64,000 bases of DNA from Streptomyces nigrescens (lineage in GTDB: Bacteria; Actinomycetota; Actinomycetes; Streptomycetales; Streptomycetaceae). The notes beneath the pieces were generated by a model that saw only the letters and a program-made list of their open reading frames with translations, was not told the origin of the DNA and searched no databases. This document shows, one piece after another, positions 41,523-50,154 of this stretch (position 1 is its first letter; every line of letters starts with the position of its first letter). A program made the position numbers and the translations under genes. The stretch is from NCBI GenBank assembly GCA_024349765.1, contig AP026073.1:4836001-4900000 (forward strand), read 5' to 3'.

Positions 41523-42788
41523 TCAGCCGGTGGCCGTCGCGGCGTCGATGCGCTCGCGGGCCTCCTCCCAGGGCAGCGGGGTGGCGACGACGGCCCGCAG
41601 CGCCCGGATCCGGCGCGGCGGCAGCCCGGCGGCGAGCACGCCGACCGCGCGGCCCTCCCGGCCGTAGAGCGCGAGGACGCGGCGCCCGGCCCGGTCGAGC
41701 ACCGGGGTCTCGACCCGGTCGGCCCCCGCGGTCGGCCCGTACGCCTGGATCTTGAGGTCGTACTGGTCCGACCAGAAGTACGGGACCGGGGCGAACGGGC
41801 GGCGCTCCTGGGGGTCGGCGCCGTCCGCGGCCAGTTCGGCGAGCAGGTTGCGGGCGGCGGCCATGCCCTGTTCGGTGGCGTTCATCCGGTGCTCGATGCG
41901 CAGCGGGCGCCCGTGCACCGGGTGCTCCCAGCGGGCCACGTCACCGGCGGCGTAGATGCCGGGGGCGGCGGCGCAGTACGCGTCGCAGCGCAGCCCGTCG
42001 GTGGTGTCCAGGGCCGGGTCGTCGCCCAGCCAGCCGACGGCGGGGGTGGACCCGATGGCGAGCAGCACGGTGTCGGCGGCCAGCCGGGTGACTCCCCCTC
42101 CCCCTCCCCCATCGGCCAGCCGGACCGCGCTGACGGTGGTGCCCTCGGTGTCGAAACCGTCCACGACGCCGGTGCGCAGGGTGACGCCGCGGGCCCGGTG
42201 CTCCTCGGCGAGAAGTTCCCCGACCGCGGTGCCGACGGCGGCGGCCATGGGTACCGGGTCCTGGCCGACGAGGGTCACCTCGTGCCCCAACTCCCGTGCC
42301 ACCGCAGCCGCTTCGCATCCCAGCACGCCGTTGCCGACGACCACCAGGCGGCGGCCACCGCCGGCGAGCCGGCCGCGCAGCGCCAGCGCGTCGTCGAGGG
42401 TGCGCAGGGTGTGTACGCCGGTGAGCGCGTCGGCGCCGGGCAGCGTACGGGCCGCGACCCCGGTCGCGATGATCACGCCGGCGCAGTCGAGCCGTTCGCC
42501 GTCGTCCAGCGTGAGGGTGCGGGCGGCCACGTCGAGACCGGTGGCCCGGGTGCCGAGCCGCAGGTCGAGGCCGAGCGGGTCGAGCTGTTCCTGGGTGCGC
42601 AGCAGCAGCCGCTCCGGGTCCCAGGTGCCGTGCAGCAGCTGTTTGGACAACGGCGGCCGGTCGTACGGGAGATGGGGCTCGTCACCGATGAGCGCGAGCG
42701 GGCCGGTCCAGCCGAAGCGGCGCAGCGCCTCGGCCGCGGCGAGGCCGGCCGCGGAGGCGCCGACGACGGCTATCGGGCGGGTGGTCAC
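41523..42788 (-). CDS. Ferredoxin reductase, FAD/NAD(P)H (P450 redox partner type)
   Basis: A 421-residue pyridine-nucleotide-disulphide oxidoreductase of the putidaredoxin-reductase type. It has the FAD motif VVGASAAGLAAAEALR, the NAD(P)H motif VVVGNGVLGCEAAAVAREL and the second FAD contact GIYAAGDVARWEHP. A short Gly run (residues about 236-241) comes from a CCCCCT microsatellite. The GTG start overlaps the stop of the ferredoxin gene (GTGA), so both are co-translated. With the ferredoxin it would deliver electrons to a P450; the P450 gene upstream in the operon is decayed, so it now probably serves other P450s. Confidence 0.94.
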   Translation of the reverse strand: MTTRPIAVVGASAAGLAAAEALRRFGWTGPLALIGDEPHLPYDRPPLSKQLLHGTWDPERLLLRTQEQLDPLGLDLRLGTRATGLDVAARTLTLDDGERLDCAGVIIATGVAARTLPGADALTGVHTLRTLDDALALRGRLAGGGRRLVVVGNGVLGCEAAAVARELGHEVTLVGQDPVPMAAAVGTAVGELLAEEHRARGVTLRTGVVDGFDTEGTTVSAVRLADGGGGGGVTRLAADTVLLAIGSTPAVGWLGDDPALDTTDGLRCDAYCAAAPGIYAAGDVARWEHPVHGRPLRIEHRMNATEQGMAAARNLLAELAADGADPQERRPFAPVPYFWSDQYDLKIQAYGPTAGADRVETPVLDRAGRRVLALYGREGRAVGVLAAGLPPRRIRALRAVVATPLPWEEARERIDAATATG

Positions 42789-42979
42789 GCCTGGACCTCG
42801 ATGACGGCGGCCGGGCAGATGGCGGCGGCCTCGCGGACCGCGTCGTGCTGGTCGGCCGGCGGTTCGGCGTCGAGCAGCACCACGACGCCGTCCTCGTCAC
42901 GCTGGTCGAAGACCTCGGGGGCGATCAGTACGCACTGGCCGGCGGCGCAGCACTTGTCGGCGTCGACGGTGATCTTCAT
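42785..42979 (-). CDS. [3Fe-4S] ferredoxin (P450 electron donor type)
   Basis: A 64-residue ferredoxin with cysteines arranged CX5C near residue 10 (KCCAAGQCV) and a distal CPAA motif, the single-cluster pattern of actinobacterial P450-associated ferredoxins. The sequence ITVDADKCCAAGQCVLIAPEVFDQ is typical. The start is the ATG at 42977-42979, with a ribosome site (GGAGA) just upstream. It lies between the P450 relic (50 bp upstream) and the overlapping ferredoxin reductase gene. Confidence 0.96.
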   Translation of the reverse strand: MKITVDADKCCAAGQCVLIAPEVFDQRDEDGVVVLLDAEPPADQHDAVREAAAICPAAVIEVQA

Positions 42980-43029
42980 GGTGATTCTCCGTGGGGATGG
43001 GTGAGTTACGGGTGGAACGGATTGCCGGT

Positions 43030-43353
43030 CTACCAGGTGACGGGCCGGGCGTGGCAGCCATAGATCGACATGTCGGTACGGAACGGGATCTCCTCGACCG
43101 GAACCGCGGGCCGCATCGCCGGGAAACGGCGCAGCAACCGGCCGAGGACCACCTGGAGTTCGACCCGGGCCAGGGCCTGCCCGAGGCACCGGTGGATGCC
43201 GTACCCGAAGGCGACGTGGTGCCGGGAATCGGGGCGGGCGATGTCGAGCCGGTCGGCGCTCAGCCCGATCATGTTGGCGGTGGTCTCGTGCCCGGCGATC
43301 AGCAGCAGGGCGGCGAAGGCGGCCACCCGGTCGTGGTAGCCGGGCAGTTCACG
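43030..43353 (-). pseudogene. Cytochrome P450 relic (N-terminus and middle lost)
   Basis: An open stretch after a TGA at 43354-43356 encodes the P450 I-helix (YHDRVAAFAALLLIAGHETTAN) and then, after only about 15 residues, the haem-binding region (HHVAFGYGIHRCLGQALAR) and a normal C-terminus. About 230 N-terminal residues and some 80-100 residues between I-helix and haem loop, including the ExxR helix, are missing. The fragment cannot be a working P450. It keeps its position directly upstream of the ferredoxin and ferredoxin reductase genes, so an intact P450-Fd-FdR operon once existed here. Confidence 0.9.
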
Positions 43354-43403
43354 TCACGCGGCCTCGCGTGCGTCGTCGGTGACGGTGCGGGGACAGGGCG
43401 GCC

Positions 43404-44621
43404 TCACCGCCCCATCGTCAGCCCGTCCTCGGCGGCGCCCCGGCTCAGCACCGCCGCGCGGATCCGGTCCCGGACGTCGCGGTGCGCGCCGGTCCGGGCG
43501 AGGTTCCGCACCCGGACCCGGGTGCCCTGTTCGGCGAGCTGCGGAACGTAGGCGGCCTCGGTGACCCGCCAGCGCCCGCCGGGCCGCTCGGGCGGCGCGA
43601 ACCGGAAGCGGGCGAGGGTGCCCCAGTTGCCGCGCGGCTGCCTCATCGCACCGGAGACCTGGTCGCCGAGTCCGTAGACGACCCAGGTGCCGTTGACCTT
43701 CTCGTACGGCTGCGGGGTGTGCGCATGGGTACCGACGATCAGGTCGATGTCGGGCCGGCCGTCGGTCTCGGCGGCGGTGAGCGCCCGGGCCAGCGCGAGC
43801 TGCTCCTCGTCCGGGGCGGTCCGGTACTCGGTGCCCCAGGCGGGACTGACGACCACGACGTCCGCACCGGCCCGGCGGGCCGCCCGGGCATCGGACACGA
43901 TCGTCTTCTCCTCCAGCAGATTCACCGCCCGGGCCGCGTCGTCCGGCGGCCCGTCGCCCTCGATGCCGTCGGTGTACGACAGATGGGCGACCCGCGCCCC
44001 ACCGGGAGCCCGCAGCAGCACCGGCCGCGCGGCCTCGGCACCGTCCCGGGCCGCCCCCGGGTGCCGCAGCCCGACCGTGTCCAGCGCGTCCAGGGTCCGG
44101 CGGATCCCTGGCAGCCCCTGGTCGAGGACGTGATTCGACGCGATCCCGCAGGAGTCGTAGCCGGCCGCCTTGAGCGCGGTGGCGATCTGCGGCGGCGACT
44201 GGAGGAGCGGGTACCCGGTGAACGGCCCGTCGAGCGGCCCGAGCGGCGCGTCCAGATGACACAGCGCCACATCGGCCCCGGAGACGACCGGTGCCACACC
44301 CTTGAGCATCGGCCGGAAGTCGTAGCCGTAGCCGTCGAGGGGCGCGTCCTCCTGCGCGGTGTCCAGCACCTCGGGGTGCGTGGGGATCACGTCCCCCGCG
44401 GCGACGAGCGTGAACGACCGCGGAGCCGCGCGCTCGACCACGCGGGCCCGCGCGGACGGACGAACCTCCCCACCCGTCCGCGCCCCCGAGCCGGGCGCCT
44501 CCGCACCGGCGCCGCGCCGCGTCACCGAACGCCCGGCCCCACAGCCCGCGGCCAGCGCACAGGCCAGCACACCGGCCACGCCCGCCCGACCGATAGCCGC
44601 ATACCGCCCATATCTGCCCAT
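43404..44621 (-). CDS. CapA-family lipoprotein (metallophosphatase fold)
   Basis: A 405-residue exported lipoprotein with a lipobox ending LAAGC at C27. A CapA/PgsA-type metallophosphatase domain starts at about residue 70, with LVAAGDVIPTHPE, GIASNHVLDQG and LIVGTHAHTPQPYEKVNG holding the metal-ligand Asp, Asn and His residues. Family members take part in poly-gamma-glutamate or capsule assembly, but many actinobacterial ones stand alone, as this one does, so the substrate is open. The start is the ATG at 44619-44621. Upstream lies the composite repeat element. It abuts the P450 relic at its 3' side. Confidence 0.9.
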   Translation of the reverse strand: MGRYGRYAAIGRAGVAGVLACALAAGCGAGRSVTRRGAGAEAPGSGARTGGEVRPSARARVVERAAPRSFTLVAAGDVIPTHPEVLDTAQEDAPLDGYGYDFRPMLKGVAPVVSGADVALCHLDAPLGPLDGPFTGYPLLQSPPQIATALKAAGYDSCGIASNHVLDQGLPGIRRTLDALDTVGLRHPGAARDGAEAARPVLLRAPGGARVAHLSYTDGIEGDGPPDDAARAVNLLEEKTIVSDARAARRAGADVVVVSPAWGTEYRTAPDEEQLALARALTAAETDGRPDIDLIVGTHAHTPQPYEKVNGTWVVYGLGDQVSGAMRQPRGNWGTLARFRFAPPERPGGRWRVTEAAYVPQLAEQGTRVRVRNLARTGAHRDVRDRIRAAVLSRGAAEDGLTMGR

Positions 44622-44648
44622 ACCCGACAGATATCATGCCCATTGCTA

Positions 44649-45141
44649 TCCCTCCCACGTACCCGTCTGTCCCGCCGCGGGTCTTGCTCGCCGTTGCGCT
44701 TTGCGGCGCCTCGCACGTAGCCGTCTGTCCCGCCGCGGGGCTTGGTCGCCGTTGCGCCTGGCGGCGGGCGTGGTGTTGTCGGGTGCGGTGCCGGCCCTCC
44801 AGACTTCGTCCTCCGGTCCAGCCCCTCCCGTGAGTGGGAGGTGAGCGCTGGTTGGGGGCGGGCCTGATCTGTTGCCTGCGCGCAGGTGGGCATTACCTGC
44901 ACCCCCACCGTCCTTAACTTTCCCCCTCACGGGAGGGGACGGGCCGGAGGGGCCGGTTGTGTGGACGTAAAGCGTCAGCAGTCCACACAACCGGCCCCGG
45001 AGGCCCGTCACCGCACCCACAAACCACCCAGCCCGCCGCAGGCGCAACGGCGAACAACACCCGCGGCGCGACAGACAGGTACGTGGGAGGCGCCGCAAAG
45101 CGCAGCGCCCCGCGGCGGGACAGCCAAGTACGTGGGAGGGA
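44649..45141. repeat. 493-bp composite inverted-repeat element without coding capacity
   Basis: The ends are a perfect 14-bp inverted repeat (TCCCTCCCACGTAC at 44649-44662 and its complement at 45128-45141). Inside the left end are two direct copies of a 58-bp unit (44651-44708, 44709-44766). Inside the right end are two inverted copies (45033-45090, and a 49-bp version at 45091-45139). Each unit holds a CCCGCCGCGGG near-palindrome. The core (44767-45032) has nested stems: CCCCTCCCGTGAG/CTCACGGGAGGGG (44822-44834 with 44926-44938), GCAGGT/ACCTGC (44882-44900) and a perfect 18-bp stem with 14-nt loop (44949-44998). No protein frame or target duplication is evident. It fills the gap between the CapA and hydrolase genes and looks like a MITE or REP-type composite. 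Confidence 0.85.
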
Positions 45142-45266
45142 GCGTCCACGACGATGTACGCGGCGGCCAGAGCGAGTTGACGAACACTCAGGTACTGGCA
45201 GAGCTGGCCGAATCGTGACGGAGCGATCCGGCCATCGGGTGCCCGACAGCCTCTAGGGTCGGACGT

Positions 45267-46067
45267 ATGAGTGCGCGCGGGGAGCGGGAACCGGTTCATG
45301 TGACGGTGTGGGACGAGGCGACGCCCGGGGCGCCGCGGGTGCTGCTGGTGCACGGCACCATGACCTGGGGGACGGAGTGCTTCGCCGGGCAGCGGCCGCT
45401 GGCCGAGATGTTCCGGCTGGAACTGGTCGACCGCCGCGGCTTCGGCGACAGTCCGGACATCGCCCGCAGCGACTACGAGACGGACGCCGAGGACGTTCTC
45501 CGGCTCCTCGGGCACGGGGCGCACCTCGTGGGGCATTCGTACGGCGCGGCCGCCGTGATGCTGGCCGCGTCCGCGCGCCCGGAGGCGGTGCAGTCGCTCA
45601 CCCTCATCGAGCCGGCCCCGCTCCGTACCGCGGCCGGACATCCCACCGTGGCGGCCGCGGTGCGGCGGATCCGGGAGGCGTTCGGCGCGTTCGACACCGC
45701 CCGGATGGACCCGGAGGTGTACCTGCGGGTGTCCACCGAGCCGTACGGGCTGCCGGTGCCCGAGCCGACCCCGCGGATGCTGCGCGCGGCGCGGTCGGCG
45801 ATGCGCGAACGTCCCGTATGGGACGCCGAGTTGCCGCTCGGCCCGCTGACCGCGGCCACGCTGCCCAAGGTCGTCATCAACGGCACCTGGGAGACCGCGC
45901 ATCCGGAGTACCGGGAGTTCACCGGCGCGGCGCTGGCGGCCTGCGGGGAGTACCTCGCCGAGGCGATCGGCGCCCGCCACGTCCAGGTGAGCGGCGCCGC
46001 GCACGCACCGCACCAGGAGCGTCCCGACGAGGTGAACGCGGTGCTCACCCGGTTGTGGCAGAGCTGA
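45267..46067 (+). CDS. Alpha/beta hydrolase
   Basis: The 266-residue product has the alpha/beta-hydrolase fold: an oxyanion loop at VLLVHGTMTWG, LELVDRRGFGDSP, the nucleophile elbow GHSYG (serine about 92) and a terminal His in VSGAAHAPHQERPDEV. No signal peptide is visible, so it should act in the cytoplasm. The substrate (ester, lactone or peptide) cannot be told. The start ATG at 45267 lies 126 bp after the composite repeat element. It is convergent with the Mrr-TerD gene, 51 bp apart. Confidence 0.92.
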   Translation: MSARGEREPVHVTVWDEATPGAPRVLLVHGTMTWGTECFAGQRPLAEMFRLELVDRRGFGDSPDIARSDYETDAEDVLRLLGHGAHLVGHSYGAAAVMLAASARPEAVQSLTLIEPAPLRTAAGHPTVAAAVRRIREAFGAFDTARMDPEVYLRVSTEPYGLPVPEPTPRMLRAARSAMRERPVWDAELPLGPLTAATLPKVVINGTWETAHPEYREFTGAALAACGEYLAEAIGARHVQVSGAAHAPHQERPDEVNAVLTRLWQS

Positions 46068-46118
46068 CCGGGAGGTCTCCCGCACGGGAGGGCGGCCCAC
46101 GGAGGTGCCGCGGGCGGC

Positions 46119-48236
46119 TCAGGCGACCTCGATGCCGTACTCCTGCACCAGAGCGGTGAGGCCGCCGGGGTAGCCCTTGCCGCCGATGACGAAGTCCCAG
46201 TCGCCGCCGGCCCGTTGCCGGAAGGAACCCAGGACCAGTGCAGTCTCGCCGCGCCGCCCGTCGGAGACCACCAGCTGCCCCTGCTCCTCCCCCGCGGCGT
46301 CCAGCAGCCGGATCCGGGCGTCGGTGAAGCCGGCGAGGTCGGCGTCGGGGTTGGCCTGGGGGTCGACGGCGGCGACCAGGACCAGCCGGTCGGCGTCCGG
46401 TGGCAGCCCCTCGAAGTGCACCCGCACCGCGGCCCGGTCGGGGGCGGTGCCGGGCAGCATCCGTACCGAACCGTCCGGTGTGCACGGGTTGTTGTAGAAG
46501 ACGAAGTGGTCGTCGCTGAGCACGGTGGTCCCCTTGCAGACCAGGGCGCAGACGTCGAGGGCCACGTCCCCGGACCAGGTCATGCCGAGGACGTTGTGGT
46601 CCGGTGTTCCGCCGGAGGAGGCGGTGGGGGCGGGCGCGCCGTCGGGGTCGGTGTCGGTGCCGGGGGCGGGCGTGCCGAGGCGGCCGCGGAGACCGTAGCG
46701 GCCGAGCAGGTCGACGAGTTCGGGGCCGGCGATCAGGCTGAGCGGTTTGCCGTTGGCGAAGGTGTGCGCGCCGGGGCCGAAGCGGGAGGTGGTCACCAGC
46801 ACGCCCTTGTTGGCGCCTTCGGACTGGACGGTGCCGTAGAGGTCGCGGACCGCGGTGGGCGGGACGGTGTTGCGGTAGCGCTTGACCTGCACGACGATCT
46901 TGCCGCCGCGGATCGGGTCGGGGTCCAGCGCGTCCACGTCCACCCCGCCGTCGCCGGACCGCTGGGTGGTGACGGCCTGCATGCCCATCGCGCGGAACAG
47001 TTCCGCGATCAGGTTCTCGAAGGCGATCGGGTCCATCTCGTAGAGGTCCGGCTCGGTCTCGCCGCCGTGCGAGACGACCGTGCCCGCACCGCCGACGTCG
47101 TCCGGCAGCCGTCCGGGCCGTACCGCCGTGCGCTGGTCCGGCCGGGCGGCGAGCTGCCCGCGCAGGCCGTCGGTCAGGCACTCCACGGCGCTGACCCGGT
47201 CGAGGTGGAGGGCGTCGAAGGCGCCGCGCGGGGCCATGACGGTGGCGAGGTACACCTGCGCGGGGCGGCCGGTCGCCGGGTCGACGTCGTCCACGAAGCC
47301 GTTGAGCGCCACCGAGTCCAGCGCGCCGTAGGTGTCGGCGGCGAAGAGGTCCCGCAGGACCAGCAGCATGCTCTGGGCCAGGACGTCGCGGTAGAGCGCC
47401 CGGCGCTGGGCGGCCGGCCGGGCGGTCTCCTTCTCCTGGTCGGCACCGGCCTGGTACCGGACGGCCTTGGTCTCGGGGACGACGGCGTAGCCGGGCAGTT
47501 CCCAGTCCAGGACGAGCTGGCGGGCGGTGGGTTCGTAGGCGGCGGTGACCCGGCGGGGGAACCCCTCCGGCCAGGCGGTGGAGGCGTAGAGCGCGGCGGA
47601 GAAGTACTCGACGGCGGCCTCGGCGTCGCCGTTGCGCAGGCCGGTCAGCAGTTCCTCGATGCCGGCGTTGTGCTGCCGGATCCCGTCCAGCGCACCGGCG
47701 GCCCACTGGTCGTACTGCCGGCGGTAGGCGGCGAGTTGGTTCTGCCGCTGGTGTTCGGCGGACTGCGCGGCGTACCAGTCCTGTTCGTACCGGGCGCGGG
47801 CCTCCTCCTGGGCGCGGTCGCGGCGGGCCGCGCCCAGGTGCCAGCCGCCGGGGGGCGCCTGATAGCGGGCGGGGTCGGGCATCGGTACGGGGGTGGCGAG
47901 GGCGCCCGGCGCGAACTCCTCGATGCGCTCGGGGCGCAGCAGCGCGGCGGCGGTGAACGCCGGGGCCCGGCAGCCGTCGGCGAGCAGGCCGGTGAGCGCG
48001 GCGACCCGGGCGTCCAGCTCCTCGGTCCGGCGGCGGGCGTCCGCCTCGCGCTGCTGCCGGTAGGCCGCCTGGCGTTCCCGGTGCAGCCGCGCCATGGCCC
48101 GTTCGGCGTCCCGGGCCTGCCGTTCCTGGTCGCGCTGCGCCTGGGCGTACGCGCGGCGCTGGGCTTCCTCCCGGCGCTGCTGCTGGCGCTGCGCCTCGGC
48201 CCAGACGGCCATTAATCCATGGGAACGGCGGCTCAT
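46119..48236 (-). CDS. Coiled-coil / Mrr-type nuclease / TerD fusion protein
   Basis: A 705-residue multidomain protein. Residues about 8-80 and 140-190 are Gln/Arg/Glu-rich coiled coil. Residues about 200-395 form an unassigned domain (LVLDWELPGYAVVPETKAVRY; VYLATVMAPRGAFDALHLDRV). Residues about 402-515 are an Mrr-like restriction endonuclease with E407 (IAFENLIAELF), D433 (SGDGGVDVDAL) and Q450-x-K452 (IVVQVKRYRN). Residues about 548-705 are a TerD domain (SDDHFVFYNN, ETALVLGSFRQ, GGLTALVQEYGIEVA). In the TerD Ca-site motif, usually DLDAS, the sequence is LDVCAL, so one acidic ligand is Cys. TerD proteins belong to stress and phage/tellurite-linked systems, so a DNA-targeting stress or defence role is plausible. 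No ter cluster or methylase is adjacent. Confidence 0.92.
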   Translation of the reverse strand: MSRRSHGLMAVWAEAQRQQQRREEAQRRAYAQAQRDQERQARDAERAMARLHRERQAAYRQQREADARRRTEELDARVAALTGLLADGCRAPAFTAAALLRPERIEEFAPGALATPVPMPDPARYQAPPGGWHLGAARRDRAQEEARARYEQDWYAAQSAEHQRQNQLAAYRRQYDQWAAGALDGIRQHNAGIEELLTGLRNGDAEAAVEYFSAALYASTAWPEGFPRRVTAAYEPTARQLVLDWELPGYAVVPETKAVRYQAGADQEKETARPAAQRRALYRDVLAQSMLLVLRDLFAADTYGALDSVALNGFVDDVDPATGRPAQVYLATVMAPRGAFDALHLDRVSAVECLTDGLRGQLAARPDQRTAVRPGRLPDDVGGAGTVVSHGGETEPDLYEMDPIAFENLIAELFRAMGMQAVTTQRSGDGGVDVDALDPDPIRGGKIVVQVKRYRNTVPPTAVRDLYGTVQSEGANKGVLVTTSRFGPGAHTFANGKPLSLIAGPELVDLLGRYGLRGRLGTPAPGTDTDPDGAPAPTASSGGTPDHNVLGMTWSGDVALDVCALVCKGTTVLSDDHFVFYNNPCTPDGSVRMLPGTAPDRAAVRVHFEGLPPDADRLVLVAAVDPQANPDADLAGFTDARIRLLDAAGEEQGQLVVSDGRRGETALVLGSFRQRAGGDWDFVIGGKGYPGGLTALVQEYGIEVA

Positions 48237-48591
48237 GTCGACTCTTCGTCCTCCCCCCGGGGCGGCGGCCCCCCGGAACCCTGTGGAAGCGGTTTCACCA
48301 GCGCTGTTGCGGCTGACCGTCGCAGTCGACTCTAGCGGGAGCGGGTGCCGGGGCGGTGGGGCGGAGGTGGGCGATGGCGAATGCGCTCATGGGACGGCCT
48401 TCCCGTGGAAGCGGAGGTGAGGGCGCCACCCACGCTTCCAGGCCGCCGCGGCGGGGTCGATTACCTCGGGGGTCATCCGCCTGCCGGCCCCGGCCCGCCG
48501 CCGCCCCGAAGGAATCGCGCCCTGGGGCGGCGCGAGGACTTCGTGGCACCAACTCCCGTACGGAGAAGGGGTATTGAGCGCATCGGGGCCC
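48237..48591. other. Gap holding a possible gene remnant
   Basis: This 355-bp stretch lies between the start of the Mrr-TerD gene and the stop of the acyl-CoA synthetase gene. It holds only the 31-codon frame at 48295-48390 described separately; the rest shows nothing I can name. Confidence 0.5.
48295..48390 (-). pseudogene. 31-codon frame resembling the N-terminus of DUF1330 proteins
   Basis: The frame starts ATG with a GGAAGG site and reads MSAFAIAHLRP, which matches how many DUF1330 proteins begin. The following residues (TAPAPAPARVDCDG) do not continue the domain. It may be the stub of a deleted gene or a chance match; confidence is low. Confidence 0.3.
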
Positions 48592-50154
48592 TCAGATCGC
48601 TCCCCCGTGCTCCGCCCAGTACGGGTCCCGCAGCCGGCGTTTGAAGAGCTTGCCGGACTCGTCGCGCGGCAGCCGCCGCTCGAAGACGACGGCCCGCGGG
48701 ACCTTGTACCCGGCGAGCCGCTCGGCGACGTGGCCGCGTACCGCTTCCGCGGTGAGCCGTACGCCCGGCTCGGTCTCCAGGTGCGCGGCGAGGACCTCGC
48801 CGAACTCCTCGTCGGGAATGCCGAACACCGCGGCGTCCCGCACCCCGTCCAGCGCCAGCAGCGCGGCCTCGATCTCCGCGGGGTAGATGTTGACGCCGCC
48901 GGAGATGACCATGTCGTTGCGGCGGTCGCTCAGGTAGAGGTAGCCGTCCGTGTCGAGATGGCCGATGTCGCCGATGGTGACGTAGCCGGGCAGGCCAGGC
49001 GCCTCCATGGCGGCGCGCTTGTCCGGGTCCCCGAGGTAGGTGAACTGCGGCCAGTCCTCGGACGGTTTGAGGTAGATGTCACCGGTGGCGCCGGGCGGCA
49101 GCGGCTGCCCGACGCGGTCGAGGACGGCGACCTCGCCGGTCCCGCTCGCCCGGCCGACGGTGCCGGGGTGGGCCAGCCACTCCGCGCTGTCGCACCACGT
49201 CACCGCGCCGGTCTCGCTGCCGCCGTAGTACTCCCGCAGGACCGGTCCCAGCCAGTCGATCATGGCGTGTTTCACATGCGGCGGACAGGGCGCGGCGGCG
49301 TGCACCACGGAGGTGAGCGACGACAGGTCGTAGCGCTCGCGGACGTCCTTGGGGAGCCGCAGCAGTCGTACGAACATCGTGGGCACGACCTGTACCTGCT
49401 CGATGCGGTGCCGCTCGACCAGGCGCAGGAACTCCTCGGCGTCGAAGCGCGGCATCAGCGTGATGTCGAGGCCGGCGGCGAGTGCGAGGACGGCGTGCTG
49501 GCTGGGGGACGCGTGGTAGAGCGGCGCGGGGATCAGCGTACGGCCGCCGGGGGCCACCGCGAAGTACTCCAGGAACCGCTGCACCCCCTGCTCGAGCCGG
49601 TCCGGTGCGACGGGGGCGCGCAGAACTCCCTTGGGGCGCCCGGTGGTTCCGGAGCTGTAGATGACGGTGGGCGGGCGTTCCGCGGCGGGCCGGTCCAGCG
49701 GGTCGTGGCCGGCCAACCAGTCGTCGAGCAGCGGGTGCGCGCCGGTGGGCGGGCACGCGGTGATGCCGCAGGCGGCCGCCACCCCGGCGGGCACCGCCAC
49801 CTCGACGAGGCGGGCGTTCTCCGGCAGCACGGCCGCCACCCGGTCCAGCAGGTCGGTGTGGACGAAGACCACCTTGCTGCCGCTGTCGGTGAGGACGTGC
49901 CGCAGGTCGTCGTGGCGGAAGTGCCAGTTGACCGGGACCGCGGAAGCGCCGAGCAGGGCGGCACCGGCGGTGATCTCCAGATGCGCGGGCTCGTTGCGGA
50001 GGACCACGGCGATCCGGTCGCCCGGCCCGACTCCCGCCTCCCGTAAGCCACTTGCGATCCGCGCCGCGCGGTCGGCGAACTCCGGGTAGCCGCGCTCCTG
50101 CCCGGCACAGCGGATCGCGGGGGTACCGGCGGCGGGCGGGGCGACGGCTTCCAT
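48592..50154 (-). CDS. Acyl-CoA synthetase / AMP-dependent ligase
   Basis: A 520-residue ANL-superfamily enzyme that activates a carboxylic acid through an acyl-adenylate to its CoA thioester. The P-loop is IYSSGTTGRPKG, the A5 motif YYGGSETG, the hinge YLSDRRNDMVISGGVNIYP, and the catalytic A10 lysine lies in RDESGKLFKRRLRD. The start ATG at 50152-50154 has GGAGG 5 nt upstream. The residues preceding A5 (CPPHVKHAMIDWLGPVLREYYGG) match medium-chain or aromatic acid ligases loosely. It is monocistronic and divergent from the fucosidase gene. The substrate is unknown. Confidence 0.94.
   Translation of the reverse strand: MEAVAPPAAGTPAIRCAGQERGYPEFADRAARIASGLREAGVGPGDRIAVVLRNEPAHLEITAGAALLGASAVPVNWHFRHDDLRHVLTDSGSKVVFVHTDLLDRVAAVLPENARLVEVAVPAGVAAACGITACPPTGAHPLLDDWLAGHDPLDRPAAERPPTVIYSSGTTGRPKGVLRAPVAPDRLEQGVQRFLEYFAVAPGGRTLIPAPLYHASPSQHAVLALAAGLDITLMPRFDAEEFLRLVERHRIEQVQVVPTMFVRLLRLPKDVRERYDLSSLTSVVHAAAPCPPHVKHAMIDWLGPVLREYYGGSETGAVTWCDSAEWLAHPGTVGRASGTGEVAVLDRVGQPLPPGATGDIYLKPSEDWPQFTYLGDPDKRAAMEAPGLPGYVTIGDIGHLDTDGYLYLSDRRNDMVISGGVNIYPAEIEAALLALDGVRDAAVFGIPDEEFGEVLAAHLETEPGVRLTAEAVRGHVAERLAGYKVPRAVVFERRLPRDESGKLFKRRLRDPYWAEHGGAI

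Noticed and set aside
42085-42112. CCCCCT repeat inside the ferredoxin reductase gene as a frameshift or assembly error
   Set aside because: The frame continues normally on both sides and simply encodes a short Gly run, so the gene looks intact.
46215-48215. A 666-codon plus-strand frame opposite the Mrr-TerD gene
   Set aside because: The Mrr and TerD motifs are on the minus strand; the plus frame is Gly/Val-rich and an expected by-product of high GC.
48322-48342. A stretch containing GTCGACTCTAG, reminiscent of cloning-vector polylinker
   Set aside because: Only 11 bases match, flanking bases are genomic in composition and no other vector sequence is present, so it is most likely chance.
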